A stretch of 11,739 bases of DNA from Sulfurimonas sp. Lineage in GTDB: Bacteria; Campylobacterota; Campylobacteria; Campylobacterales; Sulfurimonadaceae. Below, in pieces: positions 5,197 to 11,739 of this stretch. Below the pieces are notes generated by a model, which saw only the letters and a program-made list of their open reading frames with translations, did no database searches and had not been told where the DNA came from. Within the stretch, counting starts at the first letter, position 1, and every line of letters begins with the position of its first letter. The DNA lies in assembly GCA_027056465.1 (NCBI GenBank), contig JALUKS010000077.1:1-11739 (forward strand). Reading direction: 5' to 3'. The position numbers and the translations under genes are program-made.

Positions 5197-6342
5197 ATGA
5201 GAAACGTATATATAAATAGTGTAGCAGTATATCTTCCAAATGAAGCAGTAGATAATGCAAATATTGAAAAAGTATTAGGGCAAGTAGGGGAGAGACCTTC
5301 TCGTGCCAAAAGAGTTGTCCTTCGCTCTAATAAGATAAAAGAGAGATATTATGCTATTGATCCAGAGACACGTGAAGCAACACATACAAATGCAGAGCTA
5401 ACAGCGAATGCGATTAGAGTTCTTGAGCAGAAGGGATTAGACTTAAATAGTGTAGATCTCCTCTCTTGTGGAACAACCATGCCTGATCAGATTATGCCAA
5501 ATCATGCTATTATGGTACATGGAGAGCTGGGGTGTGACCCTTTGGAGGTTGTTGCGACTTCTGGAATCTGTTTAAGTGGTATTACTGCTTTAAAGTATGC
5601 GTATACATCTGTTAAGTCGGGTGAAGCAGACATTGCTATTGCTACTGGTAGTGAAAATGCCTCAGCTACTATGCGTGCAGAGAACTTTCAGCCAGAGATA
5701 GAGTTAAAAGTAGATAAACTAGAGACAAATTTAGAGTTGGCTTTTGAGAAGGACTTTTTGCGTTGGATGTTAAGTGATGGAGCAGGTGCAATAGCACTCA
5801 GTACAGAGCCAAATAGAGATACACTCTCCTTGAAGATTGAGAGAATTTTTTCAATCTCTTATGCAAATCTCCTAGAGACTTGTATGTATGCAGGTGGAGA
5901 TAAACAAGAGGATGGCTCTTTAGTGGGTTGGAGAAGATATGCTCCACAGGAGTGGTTAGATAAGTCTATTTTTTCTGTAAAGCAGGATGTAAAACTTCTC
6001 AATGAAAATGTAACCGAATATACTGTTAATAAAGCTTTACAGAGAATGCTTGAGAAAGGGATGTTTAATCCACAAGAGATAGACTGGTTCTTGCCACACT
6101 ACTCTTCTGGCTTTTTTAGAGATGAGGTCTATGAGAAGATGAAAAAAGCTGGCTGTGATATTCCTCAAGAGAAGTGGTTTACAAATCTCTCTTACAAGGG
6201 AAATACAGGCTCTGCTTCTATCTATATTATGATTGAAGAGCTTTTTAATAGTGGCAAAATAAAAAAAGGGGAGAAGCTTCTCTGTTATATTCCTGAGAGT
6301 GGTAGATTTTCTACTGCTTTTATGTTACTAGAGGCTGGATAG
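5197..6342 (+). CDS. darB: DarB-like beta-ketoacyl-ACP synthase III
   Basis: KAS III-fold condensing enzyme of 381 residues, expected to join two acyl chains (a beta-ketoacyl and an enoyl or acyl thioester) on the route to a dialkylresorcinol. The Cys-His-Asn triad is intact: Cys125 in ATSGICLSG, His301 in LPHYSSGFF and Asn336 in KGNTGSAS. The N-terminal GERPSRAKRVVLRSNKIKER (31-50) is typical of the DarB branch rather than of housekeeping FabH, and 381 residues exceeds FabH (about 317). ATG 5197 was chosen because AAAGG (5185-5189) precedes it and the protein then starts at the usual first strand. An in-frame ATG at 5164 would overlap DarA by 23 bases and add 11 non-conserved residues. The DarA-DarB order matches known resorcinol loci. 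Confidence 0.88.
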   Translation: MRNVYINSVAVYLPNEAVDNANIEKVLGQVGERPSRAKRVVLRSNKIKERYYAIDPETREATHTNAELTANAIRVLEQKGLDLNSVDLLSCGTTMPDQIMPNHAIMVHGELGCDPLEVVATSGICLSGITALKYAYTSVKSGEADIAIATGSENASATMRAENFQPEIELKVDKLETNLELAFEKDFLRWMLSDGAGAIALSTEPNRDTLSLKIERIFSISYANLLETCMYAGGDKQEDGSLVGWRRYAPQEWLDKSIFSVKQDVKLLNENVTEYTVNKALQRMLEKGMFNPQEIDWFLPHYSSGFFRDEVYEKMKKAGCDIPQEKWFTNLSYKGNTGSASIYIMIEELFNSGKIKKGEKLLCYIPESGRFSTAFMLLEAG

Positions 6343-6759
6343 ATGGAGATTAATGGTGTGCCACAGGATGATAGTTCTACATATGCAAATAATAAAAAAG
6401 CGATTTATGCAAAAGATGAAGATGGTAGTGTAAAAATAGTAGGTTCATCTGGTTGGAGTGCTGAAGAGATAGTCACCAAACAGGCTTTAGAGGATTTTTT
6501 AGAGCATGAGCTAGAGGCATATTGTGAGGTAAAAAGGGGCTTAAAATCACCTCTTTATTATCATATGTATAGTATAAGAATGGATTTACAACTCTTAGCA
6601 GACTCTACAGGCTTTTTTAAGTGGAGTGTAAAACGAGATTTTAAACCAGAAGTTTTTGCTAAAATCAGTGAGAAAAGATTAAGTATCTATGCTGAGGTTA
6701 TGGGCATTGATACTAAGCAGCTAAAAGTAGTTCAGGAGAAAAATTATGAGTGTAACTGA
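6343..6759 (+). CDS. Conserved unknown protein of the resorcinol cluster, 138 residues
   Basis: I do not recognise a named domain. The ATG directly follows the DarB stop with no gap, so it belongs to the same operon. The soluble protein has no signal peptide or membrane segment. Residues 40-66 are predicted helix rich in Glu. Residues 80-128 (for example MDLQLLADSTGFFKWSVKRD at 80-99, then a KISEKRLSIYAEVMGI stretch) have the helix spacing of a small helix-turn-helix or all-helical adaptor. From memory, similar proteins sit at the same place in Bacteroidota dar/flexirubin loci, so it is probably a working part of the pathway. It could be a local regulator or a scaffold. It overlaps the next gene by 14 bases. 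Confidence 0.75.
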   Translation: MEINGVPQDDSSTYANNKKAIYAKDEDGSVKIVGSSGWSAEEIVTKQALEDFLEHELEAYCEVKRGLKSPLYYHMYSIRMDLQLLADSTGFFKWSVKRDFKPEVFAKISEKRLSIYAEVMGIDTKQLKVVQEKNYECN

Positions 6760-7750
6760 ATTTGAACATCGTCACTCTGCACATTGTGAGAGTGGTGTTA
6801 TCTCATCGATGCTTCGCCACTATGGGCTTGATTTGAGTGAACCTATGGTATTTGGTGTAGCGAGTGCCTTGACTTTTGCATATCTTCCTTTTATTAAAAT
6901 GGGTGGGATGCCCCTTATCGCTTATAGAAGTATGCCAAAATCGATTATAAAAAATATTCAAAAAAATCTTGGTGTTAAGATGCACCTAGAGACCTTTTCA
7001 AACAAGGAGAAGGGAGAAAAACGCTTAGATAATCTCTTATCTGAAGGTAAAATTGTAGGTGCTCAAACCTCTGTCTATTGGCTTCCCTATTTTCCAGAAG
7101 AGATGCGTTTTCATTTTAATGCACACAATCTTCTTATCTATGCTAAAGAAGAAAATATCTATAAAGTGAGTGATCCCGTTTTTGAGACTCCACAGGAGTG
7201 TGATAGAACATCTTTAACAAAGGCTCGTTTCACAAAAGGTGTGCTTGCCCCAAAAGGGTTGCTTTACTATCCTACTTATGTGCCTCAAGAGATTATATTA
7301 GAACCTATCATTGTAAAAAGTATCAAAAAAGTAGCAAAATCAATGCTAAAGACTCCTGTTCCTATAGCGGGACTTAAAGGTATAAAATATCTTGCAAGGT
7401 CGATAAGAAAATTGGAGCAAAAAGATAAACGCTATGCGAAGCTTTTTTTAGGGCATATAGTGAGAATGCAAGAAGAGATAGGTACAGGAGGAGCAGGGTT
7501 TAGATACCTCTATGCTTCTTTTTTAGAGGAGTCGAGTAGGCTCTTTGATAGTGATGAAACACTACTACAGGCTTCAGAGATGCTTTTAAAAGTTGGTGAT
7601 GAGTTTAGAGTTTTTGCACTGATGGTTGCAAAGGCTATTAAATCAAAAAAAGAGATAGAGTATGATGTAATCGCTACAAAACTAGAGTATATTGCAGAGG
7701 AAGAGAGAGCCGTCTATCTGAAACTATTAGAGTTTTGTGCAAAATATTAG
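6746..7750 (+). CDS. BtrH-like acyltransferase (BtrH_N plus DUF4872-like)
   Basis: The 334-residue protein resembles BtrH, which moves an acyl group from an ACP onto an amine in butirosin biosynthesis. The BtrH_N (PF14399) region covers about 8-145: HRHSAHCESGVISSMLRHYG contains the expected nucleophile Cys14 at the head of a helix, as in papain-like folds; His127 in FNAHN and Asp143 in VSDP are good candidates for the other catalytic residues. Residues about 157-330 match the family's helical C-terminal part. AGGAG at 6734-6738 lies 7 bases before ATG, and the gene overlaps its neighbour by 14 bases. Given the ACP, KS and exporter genes in the same operon, it probably transfers the finished acyl chain from ACP to an acceptor, perhaps the resorcinol hydroxyl or an amine. 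The acceptor is not determinable from sequence. Confidence 0.82.
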   Translation: MSVTEFEHRHSAHCESGVISSMLRHYGLDLSEPMVFGVASALTFAYLPFIKMGGMPLIAYRSMPKSIIKNIQKNLGVKMHLETFSNKEKGEKRLDNLLSEGKIVGAQTSVYWLPYFPEEMRFHFNAHNLLIYAKEENIYKVSDPVFETPQECDRTSLTKARFTKGVLAPKGLLYYPTYVPQEIILEPIIVKSIKKVAKSMLKTPVPIAGLKGIKYLARSIRKLEQKDKRYAKLFLGHIVRMQEEIGTGGAGFRYLYASFLEESSRLFDSDETLLQASEMLLKVGDEFRVFALMVAKAIKSKKEIEYDVIATKLEYIAEEERAVYLKLLEFCAKY

Positions 7751-8626
7751 ATGATAGATATTCAAAATATTACAAAATCATACGGTAGTAAAAAAGCATT
7801 AGATAATCTTTCTCTGACGATACAAGAGGGTTCTATCTTCGGTTTGCTTGGTGTTAATGGTGCAGGAAAAACAACACTCCTCTCTATCTTAAACGGTCTG
7901 GTAAAACAAGATAGTGGAGAGATTAGGATTTCTGGTCTGGATACTCAAACCAGTATGCAAGAGATTAATAAAATAAGCTCTATTATCCCACAACATCTTG
8001 CTTTCTATGATGAGTTAAGTGTTGGAGAAAATTTAGATTTCTTTGCTAAAGTACAAGATGCGAAGCAGGATGATTATACAAAAGCGATAGAGGTCAACTC
8101 TCTGAAGTCACTTCTTACTCAAAGAGCATCTACACTTTCAGGTGGACAGAAACGGCGCTTAAATATTGCTATTGGTCTTGTAAATAATCCTAAAATTATC
8201 TATTTTGATGAGCCAACAGTTGGGATTGACCCCAAAAGCCGAAATGAGATATTAGACTCTATAAAAGAGTATAGAGAGAGTGGTATTACAGTTGTTTATA
8301 CGAGTCACTATATGAATGAGATAGAGAAAATTTGTGATGAAGTGGCAATTTTAAGTCATGGAAAGTTACTAGTACAAGATTCTCTTGAAAATCTTATTTC
8401 AAATCGAAATAGTGACACTATAAATGTTGAAGTATTCCACTCTTCAAAACTAATTATGCTAGGATTGACCCTTTTGAGTGAGACTATTATTCAGACAAAA
8501 GAGTCCCAACTTGTTGCTGTTTTAAAGCAGTGTAAAGAGCATAATATAGCTATTAAGCAGATTCAATACGGTGCAACAGATTTAGAGAAATATTTTTTAG
8601 ATATTACAGGAGATTGTGATGTTTAG
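7751..8626 (+). CDS. ABC transporter ATP-binding protein (ABC-2 export type)
   Basis: The 291-residue ATPase has all nucleotide-binding motifs: Walker A GVNGAGKTT (34-42), Q-loop at Gln81, signature LSGGQKRRL (129-137), Walker B IIYFDEPTVGIDP (149-161) and switch His186. This is the CcmA/NatA/DrrA-like group that works with ABC-2 permeases. The C-terminal 70 residues form the usual extension. It starts at the base after the BtrH-like stop (TAGATG) and overlaps the permease gene by 8 bases, so it is likely translationally coupled. It should energise export of the cluster's lipid product, or of an intermediate, across the inner membrane; the substrate is inferred from context. Confidence 0.95.
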   Translation: MIDIQNITKSYGSKKALDNLSLTIQEGSIFGLLGVNGAGKTTLLSILNGLVKQDSGEIRISGLDTQTSMQEINKISSIIPQHLAFYDELSVGENLDFFAKVQDAKQDDYTKAIEVNSLKSLLTQRASTLSGGQKRRLNIAIGLVNNPKIIYFDEPTVGIDPKSRNEILDSIKEYRESGITVVYTSHYMNEIEKICDEVAILSHGKLLVQDSLENLISNRNSDTINVEVFHSSKLIMLGLTLLSETIIQTKESQLVAVLKQCKEHNIAIKQIQYGATDLEKYFLDITGDCDV

Positions 8627-9755
8627 AGCTATGATTCAAAAGGAATTTCTCTTAGTTTTTAGGGATAAACATGCACTCTTAGCACTCTTTGTTATGCCAG
8701 CAATTTTTATCCTTATTATGTCCGTTGCTATGAAAGACCAGTTTAGCACTAATAGTATAGAGTTTAAAGTTTTTGTAAAAGATAGCGATAATACAAATGT
8801 AAGTAAAAAAATTCTTAAAAATATAGAAGAAGATAAAAAGTTTCAGATAGTTTCCAATACTCAAGATGCAGAGTTTTTCATAAAAATTCCTCAAAAATTT
8901 GAGGAGGAGATAGAGAGCAAAATATCTCTATCCGTGCAAGGTGCTATAAAAAATAATCAGATTACAGCTTTTAAGGCTATCTTATTAGAGGATATTTTAC
9001 ATGCAAAATTAGATACTATGGCTGAACACTTTAAAAATCAATCAGCACAGGCAGAAAAAGCTCTACAGAATTTAAAAATATCTAGTGATGCTATATTTAG
9101 TACTAAGTACAACAGTTCTATACATATACCTAACGCAACACAGCAGAGTGTTCCTGCATGGATAGTTTTCGGGATGTTTTTTGTTATTATTCCGATGTCC
9201 ACCATCTATGTAAATGAAAGAAAGCAGAATACTTTAGCACGTTTGCACTCTATGAATGTTTCTATTGTCAGTATGAGTATCTCAAAGGCTATTCCTTATA
9301 TGGTTATTAACCAGATACAGGTTGTGATAATGTTGGGTGTAGGGAAGTATATTGTTCCTCTCTTTGATACACCTGCTCTACTCATTAATGGCTCACTTAT
9401 AGCTCTTGGAGCTATCTCTATAGCACTTAGTAGTACTGCTATCGGTATCTCTTCTCTTATAGCAGTAAGTGCAAAATCAAGTGAACAGGCAACGACAATA
9501 GGAGGTATATTAAATATACTCTTAGGAGCTATAGGTGGTGTGATGGTGCCAAAGTTTATTATGCCTGAAGCGATGCAGAAGTTAACAGAGCTATCGCCTA
9601 TGTCATGGGGTCTTGATGGCTTTTTAGATATATTTTTACTTTCAGCTGATTTAAGTATGATTTTATCAAAAGTTACTCTTCTGCTTTCTTTTGGAGTAGG
9701 CTCTTTAATAATATCTATGTTAATATTAGATTATAGAATAAAAAAAGGTATTTAA
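8619..9755 (+). CDS. ABC-2 type transporter permease
   Basis: A 378-residue membrane protein with the ABC-2 layout: one helix near the N-terminus (about 17-37), a long extracytoplasmic domain (about 40-178), and five or so helices clustered at about 180-198, 225-245, 255-283, 293-310 and 350-371. NERKQNTLARL at 199-209 is the usual coupling-helix region that follows the second helix in such permeases. ATG 8619 was chosen because AGGAG (8608-8612) lies 6 bases upstream; a GTG at 8616 is adjacent but less likely. It pairs with the ATPase it overlaps. The permeases of this class mainly export lipids, polysaccharides or drugs; here the cluster's lipid pigment is the natural guess. The ACP gene starts 1 base after its stop. 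Confidence 0.92.
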   Translation: MFRAMIQKEFLLVFRDKHALLALFVMPAIFILIMSVAMKDQFSTNSIEFKVFVKDSDNTNVSKKILKNIEEDKKFQIVSNTQDAEFFIKIPQKFEEEIESKISLSVQGAIKNNQITAFKAILLEDILHAKLDTMAEHFKNQSAQAEKALQNLKISSDAIFSTKYNSSIHIPNATQQSVPAWIVFGMFFVIIPMSTIYVNERKQNTLARLHSMNVSIVSMSISKAIPYMVINQIQVVIMLGVGKYIVPLFDTPALLINGSLIALGAISIALSSTAIGISSLIAVSAKSSEQATTIGGILNILLGAIGGVMVPKFIMPEAMQKLTELSPMSWGLDGFLDIFLLSADLSMILSKVTLLLSFGVGSLIISMLILDYRIKKGI

Positions 9756-9756
9756 A

Positions 9757-10023
9757 ATGGATAGAGAAGATTTAAAATTTAACCTAAAAAAGATGATTAT
9801 AGATGAGTGTGAAAAAGAGGATATAGCACCTGAAGATATAGCTGATGATGTGGAGCTATTTTCGGATAAGAGTGGTTTAGAACTTGACTCTTTAGATGCA
9901 CTACAGATTTCAATGGGTTTACAAAATAAGTTTAGCATTCGTCTTGGTGATTCTAAAGATTTCAGAAGAGTGGTAACTACGATTAATCATTTAGCAGATT
10001 ATATAGATAAGCAAAATGAATAG
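9757..10023 (+). CDS. Acyl carrier protein
   Basis: An acidic 88-residue ACP that carries acyl and polyketide chains on a phosphopantetheine arm. The attachment site is Ser45 in GLELDSLDALQI (40-51), with the usual DSL motif and following helix. Acidic segments at 16-37 and 47-48 fit partner recognition. It is dedicated to this cluster by position: 1 base after the permease stop, and overlapping the next ketosynthase by 8 bases. In dar loci DarC is also an ACP, but sequence alone cannot show equivalence. Requires a phosphopantetheinyl transferase, not seen in the window. Confidence 0.92.
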   Translation: MDREDLKFNLKKMIIDECEKEDIAPEDIADDVELFSDKSGLELDSLDALQISMGLQNKFSIRLGDSKDFRRVVTTINHLADYIDKQNE

Positions 10024-11143
10024 TATTTCACTACTAGACTACACTCTAAGAAGTTCACAAGGCGACTTGTATGATACTCTACAGGTGATGAAGAGTGGCG
10101 ATGTAAATATTGGAACAAAGAGAGTAGAAACACTTGCTGAGGTAGTAGAAATTCCTTACTATATTTTAGATGAGAGTATCTCTGAAGATGTAGATAAAAT
10201 CAAAGAGTTGATAAAAGATGAAGTAAAAAAGCTTACCGATAAGCTCTCTAAAGAGCAAAAAGGAGCAACAGCACTTCTCGTTGGAACATCTTTAGTTGAT
10301 CAAAATATAGTAGATGCTGTTGAGAGCAGTCTCTATGAGTATAAAAAAGAGAAGTACCAATCTGTAAAAAAAAGTATAGATTTTTTTGCAAGTCAAATTG
10401 CACAAGAGTTATCACTTCATCCATTTACGATGACAGTTAGTACAGCATGTACCTCAAGTGTTAATGCACTTTTAGAGGCTAAAAATCTTATCAACAGTGG
10501 TGTAGTAGAGTATGCTATTGTTGTTGGTGTTGAGATATTCTCACAGATGATGAGTAATGGTTTTAGTTCTATGAAATTACTCTCATCTGATTTGCAAAGA
10601 CCATTTGATACACAGAGAGATGGGCTTATACTAGGTGAAGCAGTCGCAGCTGTTTTAGTTGGTAAAGAGGAGTCTCTTTGGTCGCTTAAAGGTGGATACT
10701 CAAACTGTAATTCTTTAAATATTACTTCGGTGAGTCCAACTGGAGAGGAGTATGCAGAGGTAATGCGTGAGGCTATGCGTTTATCTAATATTACAAGAGA
10801 AGATATTACGGCACTTAAAACACATGCAACAAGTACTCCGACAAATGATATGTCAGAAATCCATGCTATTGAGCAGGTTTTTGAACCCTCTGTCGTATTT
10901 ACTGCATTGAAACCTTATGTTGGGCATACTTTAGGTGCATGTGGCGTTTTAGAGTTAGCGATACTTATGGCTGTAGTAGATAGTGGCTTTATTCCAAAAA
11001 CTCTTAATCATAAAAGTTCTATTATAGAAGAGTATAGACCACTGCAAGAGCATTTAAATTGTCACTCTGGTACTTTTATGTTGAACTATTTTGGTTTTGG
11101 TGGGAACAATACATCTATAATTATTAAAAAAGAGGCATTATGA
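10016..11143 (+). CDS. Beta-ketoacyl-ACP synthase (second FabF-type, catalytically intact)
   Basis: A 375-residue FabF-fold condensing enzyme with Cys145 in STACTSS, His270 in KTHATST and His304 in VGHTLGACG; FGGNN is at 361-365. The middle motif is unusual: HATST in place of the HGTGT found at 260-264 of the ketosynthase encoded at 1144. This is a type seen in polyene-type loci. A helical Lys/Glu-rich insert at about 55-85 distinguishes it. ATG 10016 lies 8 bases inside the ACP gene. It likely extends chains on that ACP, and it overlaps a non-catalytic KS-like gene by 4 bases, forming a second KS/partner pair. It is quite divergent from the ketosynthase at 1144, so the two are not a recent duplication. 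Confidence 0.9.
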   Translation: MNSISLLDYTLRSSQGDLYDTLQVMKSGDVNIGTKRVETLAEVVEIPYYILDESISEDVDKIKELIKDEVKKLTDKLSKEQKGATALLVGTSLVDQNIVDAVESSLYEYKKEKYQSVKKSIDFFASQIAQELSLHPFTMTVSTACTSSVNALLEAKNLINSGVVEYAIVVGVEIFSQMMSNGFSSMKLLSSDLQRPFDTQRDGLILGEAVAAVLVGKEESLWSLKGGYSNCNSLNITSVSPTGEEYAEVMREAMRLSNITREDITALKTHATSTPTNDMSEIHAIEQVFEPSVVFTALKPYVGHTLGACGVLELAILMAVVDSGFIPKTLNHKSSIIEEYRPLQEHLNCHSGTFMLNYFGFGGNNTSIIIKKEAL

Positions 11144-11739
11144 AACTGTATATAAAAGCTTTTAGTAGTTATAGAGGTAATATGGATGATTTTGATGTGA
11201 AAAAAGAGCTTAAAAGTAGATGGAAACTTGATACAAGAAGACAAGATACTTTTATACATTTAGCAGTCTATGGTGCGCAACTTTTAAAAGAAAAGGTAGC
11301 TATAGAGAGTTGTGATGAACTCTATATCACAAGTGGTGTAGGCAATATAGATGTTTTACAAAAAACAAATAAGTATGTTTGTGAAGATGGAGAATTTATT
11401 AAACCTTTTGATTTTATTAATATGCTTGGTAATACTACAAGTTATTATGTTGCAAAATCCTTAGGCTTACAAGATAAAAATATCTTTCAGATTTCAAATA
11501 ATTTCACTTTTTTAAATACTCTTATCTCTGTCTATGCTTCACTAAAGAACTCTCAAAAGAGTGCAATTGTTGGTGCTGTAGATCTTGCTACAAATCCAGA
11601 TGAGGTTATTAAAAGAGTTTTAGGTGTGGATGAGTCTCTATCTGTTACAAGTAGTGTTACCTACCAAAAGTTTTCTCTTAGTGAAGAGGATGCTATAGGA
11701 GAGGTTGAGTTTGATACAAAACTTTACTCTTTAGAGGAG
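11140..11739 (+). CDS. Ketosynthase-like protein lacking the active cysteine, cut by window edge
   Basis: The frame is open for 200 codons to the right edge. ATG overlaps the upstream TGA (ATGA), showing translational coupling. The product begins MKLYIKAFSSYRGN and follows KS topology: LYITSGVGN (61-69) fits the strand after the first helix, and FINMLGNTTSYYVAKSLGL (92-110) fits the segment before the KS active site. By hand alignment ISNNFTF (118-124) replaces the KS ATACTSG loop, leaving Phe122 at the Cys position, so it cannot condense by the normal route. SAIVGAVDLATNP (141-153) matches the post-active-site strand. It resembles a chain-length factor and is probably the partner of the ketosynthase at 10016. 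The C-terminal half lies outside the window. Confidence 0.75.
   Translation, partial: MKLYIKAFSSYRGNMDDFDVKKELKSRWKLDTRRQDTFIHLAVYGAQLLKEKVAIESCDELYITSGVGNIDVLQKTNKYVCEDGEFIKPFDFINMLGNTTSYYVAKSLGLQDKNIFQISNNFTFLNTLISVYASLKNSQKSAIVGAVDLATNPDEVIKRVLGVDESLSVTSSVTYQKFSLSEEDAIGEVEFDTKLYSLEE

Noticed and set aside
8679..8894. Minus-strand ORFs within the permease and ACP genes (also 9726-9938)
   Set aside because: Both lie antisense to clear coding genes and show biased, low-complexity composition.

Overview
The window is AT-rich, gene-dense DNA with Shine-Dalgarno-led genes and tight operon overlaps. The partial peroxiredoxin at the left edge, the TGTTATAAT-type promoters with little -35 signal, and a remnant that looks like a transketolase C-terminus suggest a Campylobacterota chromosome (Sulfurimonas, Sulfurovum or Arcobacter type). 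This assignment is inferred from protein flavour, not proven.

Layout. (1) 1-556, minus strand: an AhpC-type 2-Cys peroxiredoxin, cut by the window edge. (2) 557-1143: about 590 bases without a full gene, holding a 40-codon minus-strand ORF, an imperfect inverted repeat, a candidate promoter and a 3' remnant of a transketolase gene. (3) 1144-2885, plus strand: an active FabF-type ketosynthase overlapping a small ketosynthase-like protein of the Ketoacyl-synt_2 / chain-length-factor family. (4) 2886-4274: two convergent, independently expressed lipoprotein genes, both with BamE/SmpA-like stretches, ending in facing hairpins. (5) 4275 to the right edge, plus strand: one compact operon of DarA-like flavodoxin-fold protein, DarB-like KAS III, a 138-residue unknown, a BtrH-like acyltransferase, ABC ATPase, ABC-2 permease, acyl carrier protein, a second active ketosynthase, and a ketosynthase-like protein without the catalytic cysteine (cut by the edge).

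How the genes fit together. DarA plus DarB is the hallmark pair for dialkylresorcinol formation. Condensing enzymes with chain-length-factor partners and a dedicated ACP are hallmarks of aryl-polyene / type II polyene assembly. Flexirubin pigments of Bacteroidota are esters of an aryl-polyene acid and a dialkylresorcinol, and from memory the order DarA-DarB-unknown-BtrH-ABC-ABC-ACP-KS-KS resembles those loci. The best reading is the first half of a dialkylresorcinol / aryl-polyene (flexirubin-like) lipid-pigment cluster with its own transporter and a thioester-using acyltransferase. No ketoreductase, dehydratase, ammonia-lyase or aryl-CoA/ACP ligase is visible, so these would have to lie beyond position 11739 or elsewhere. 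The exact product cannot be read from this window.
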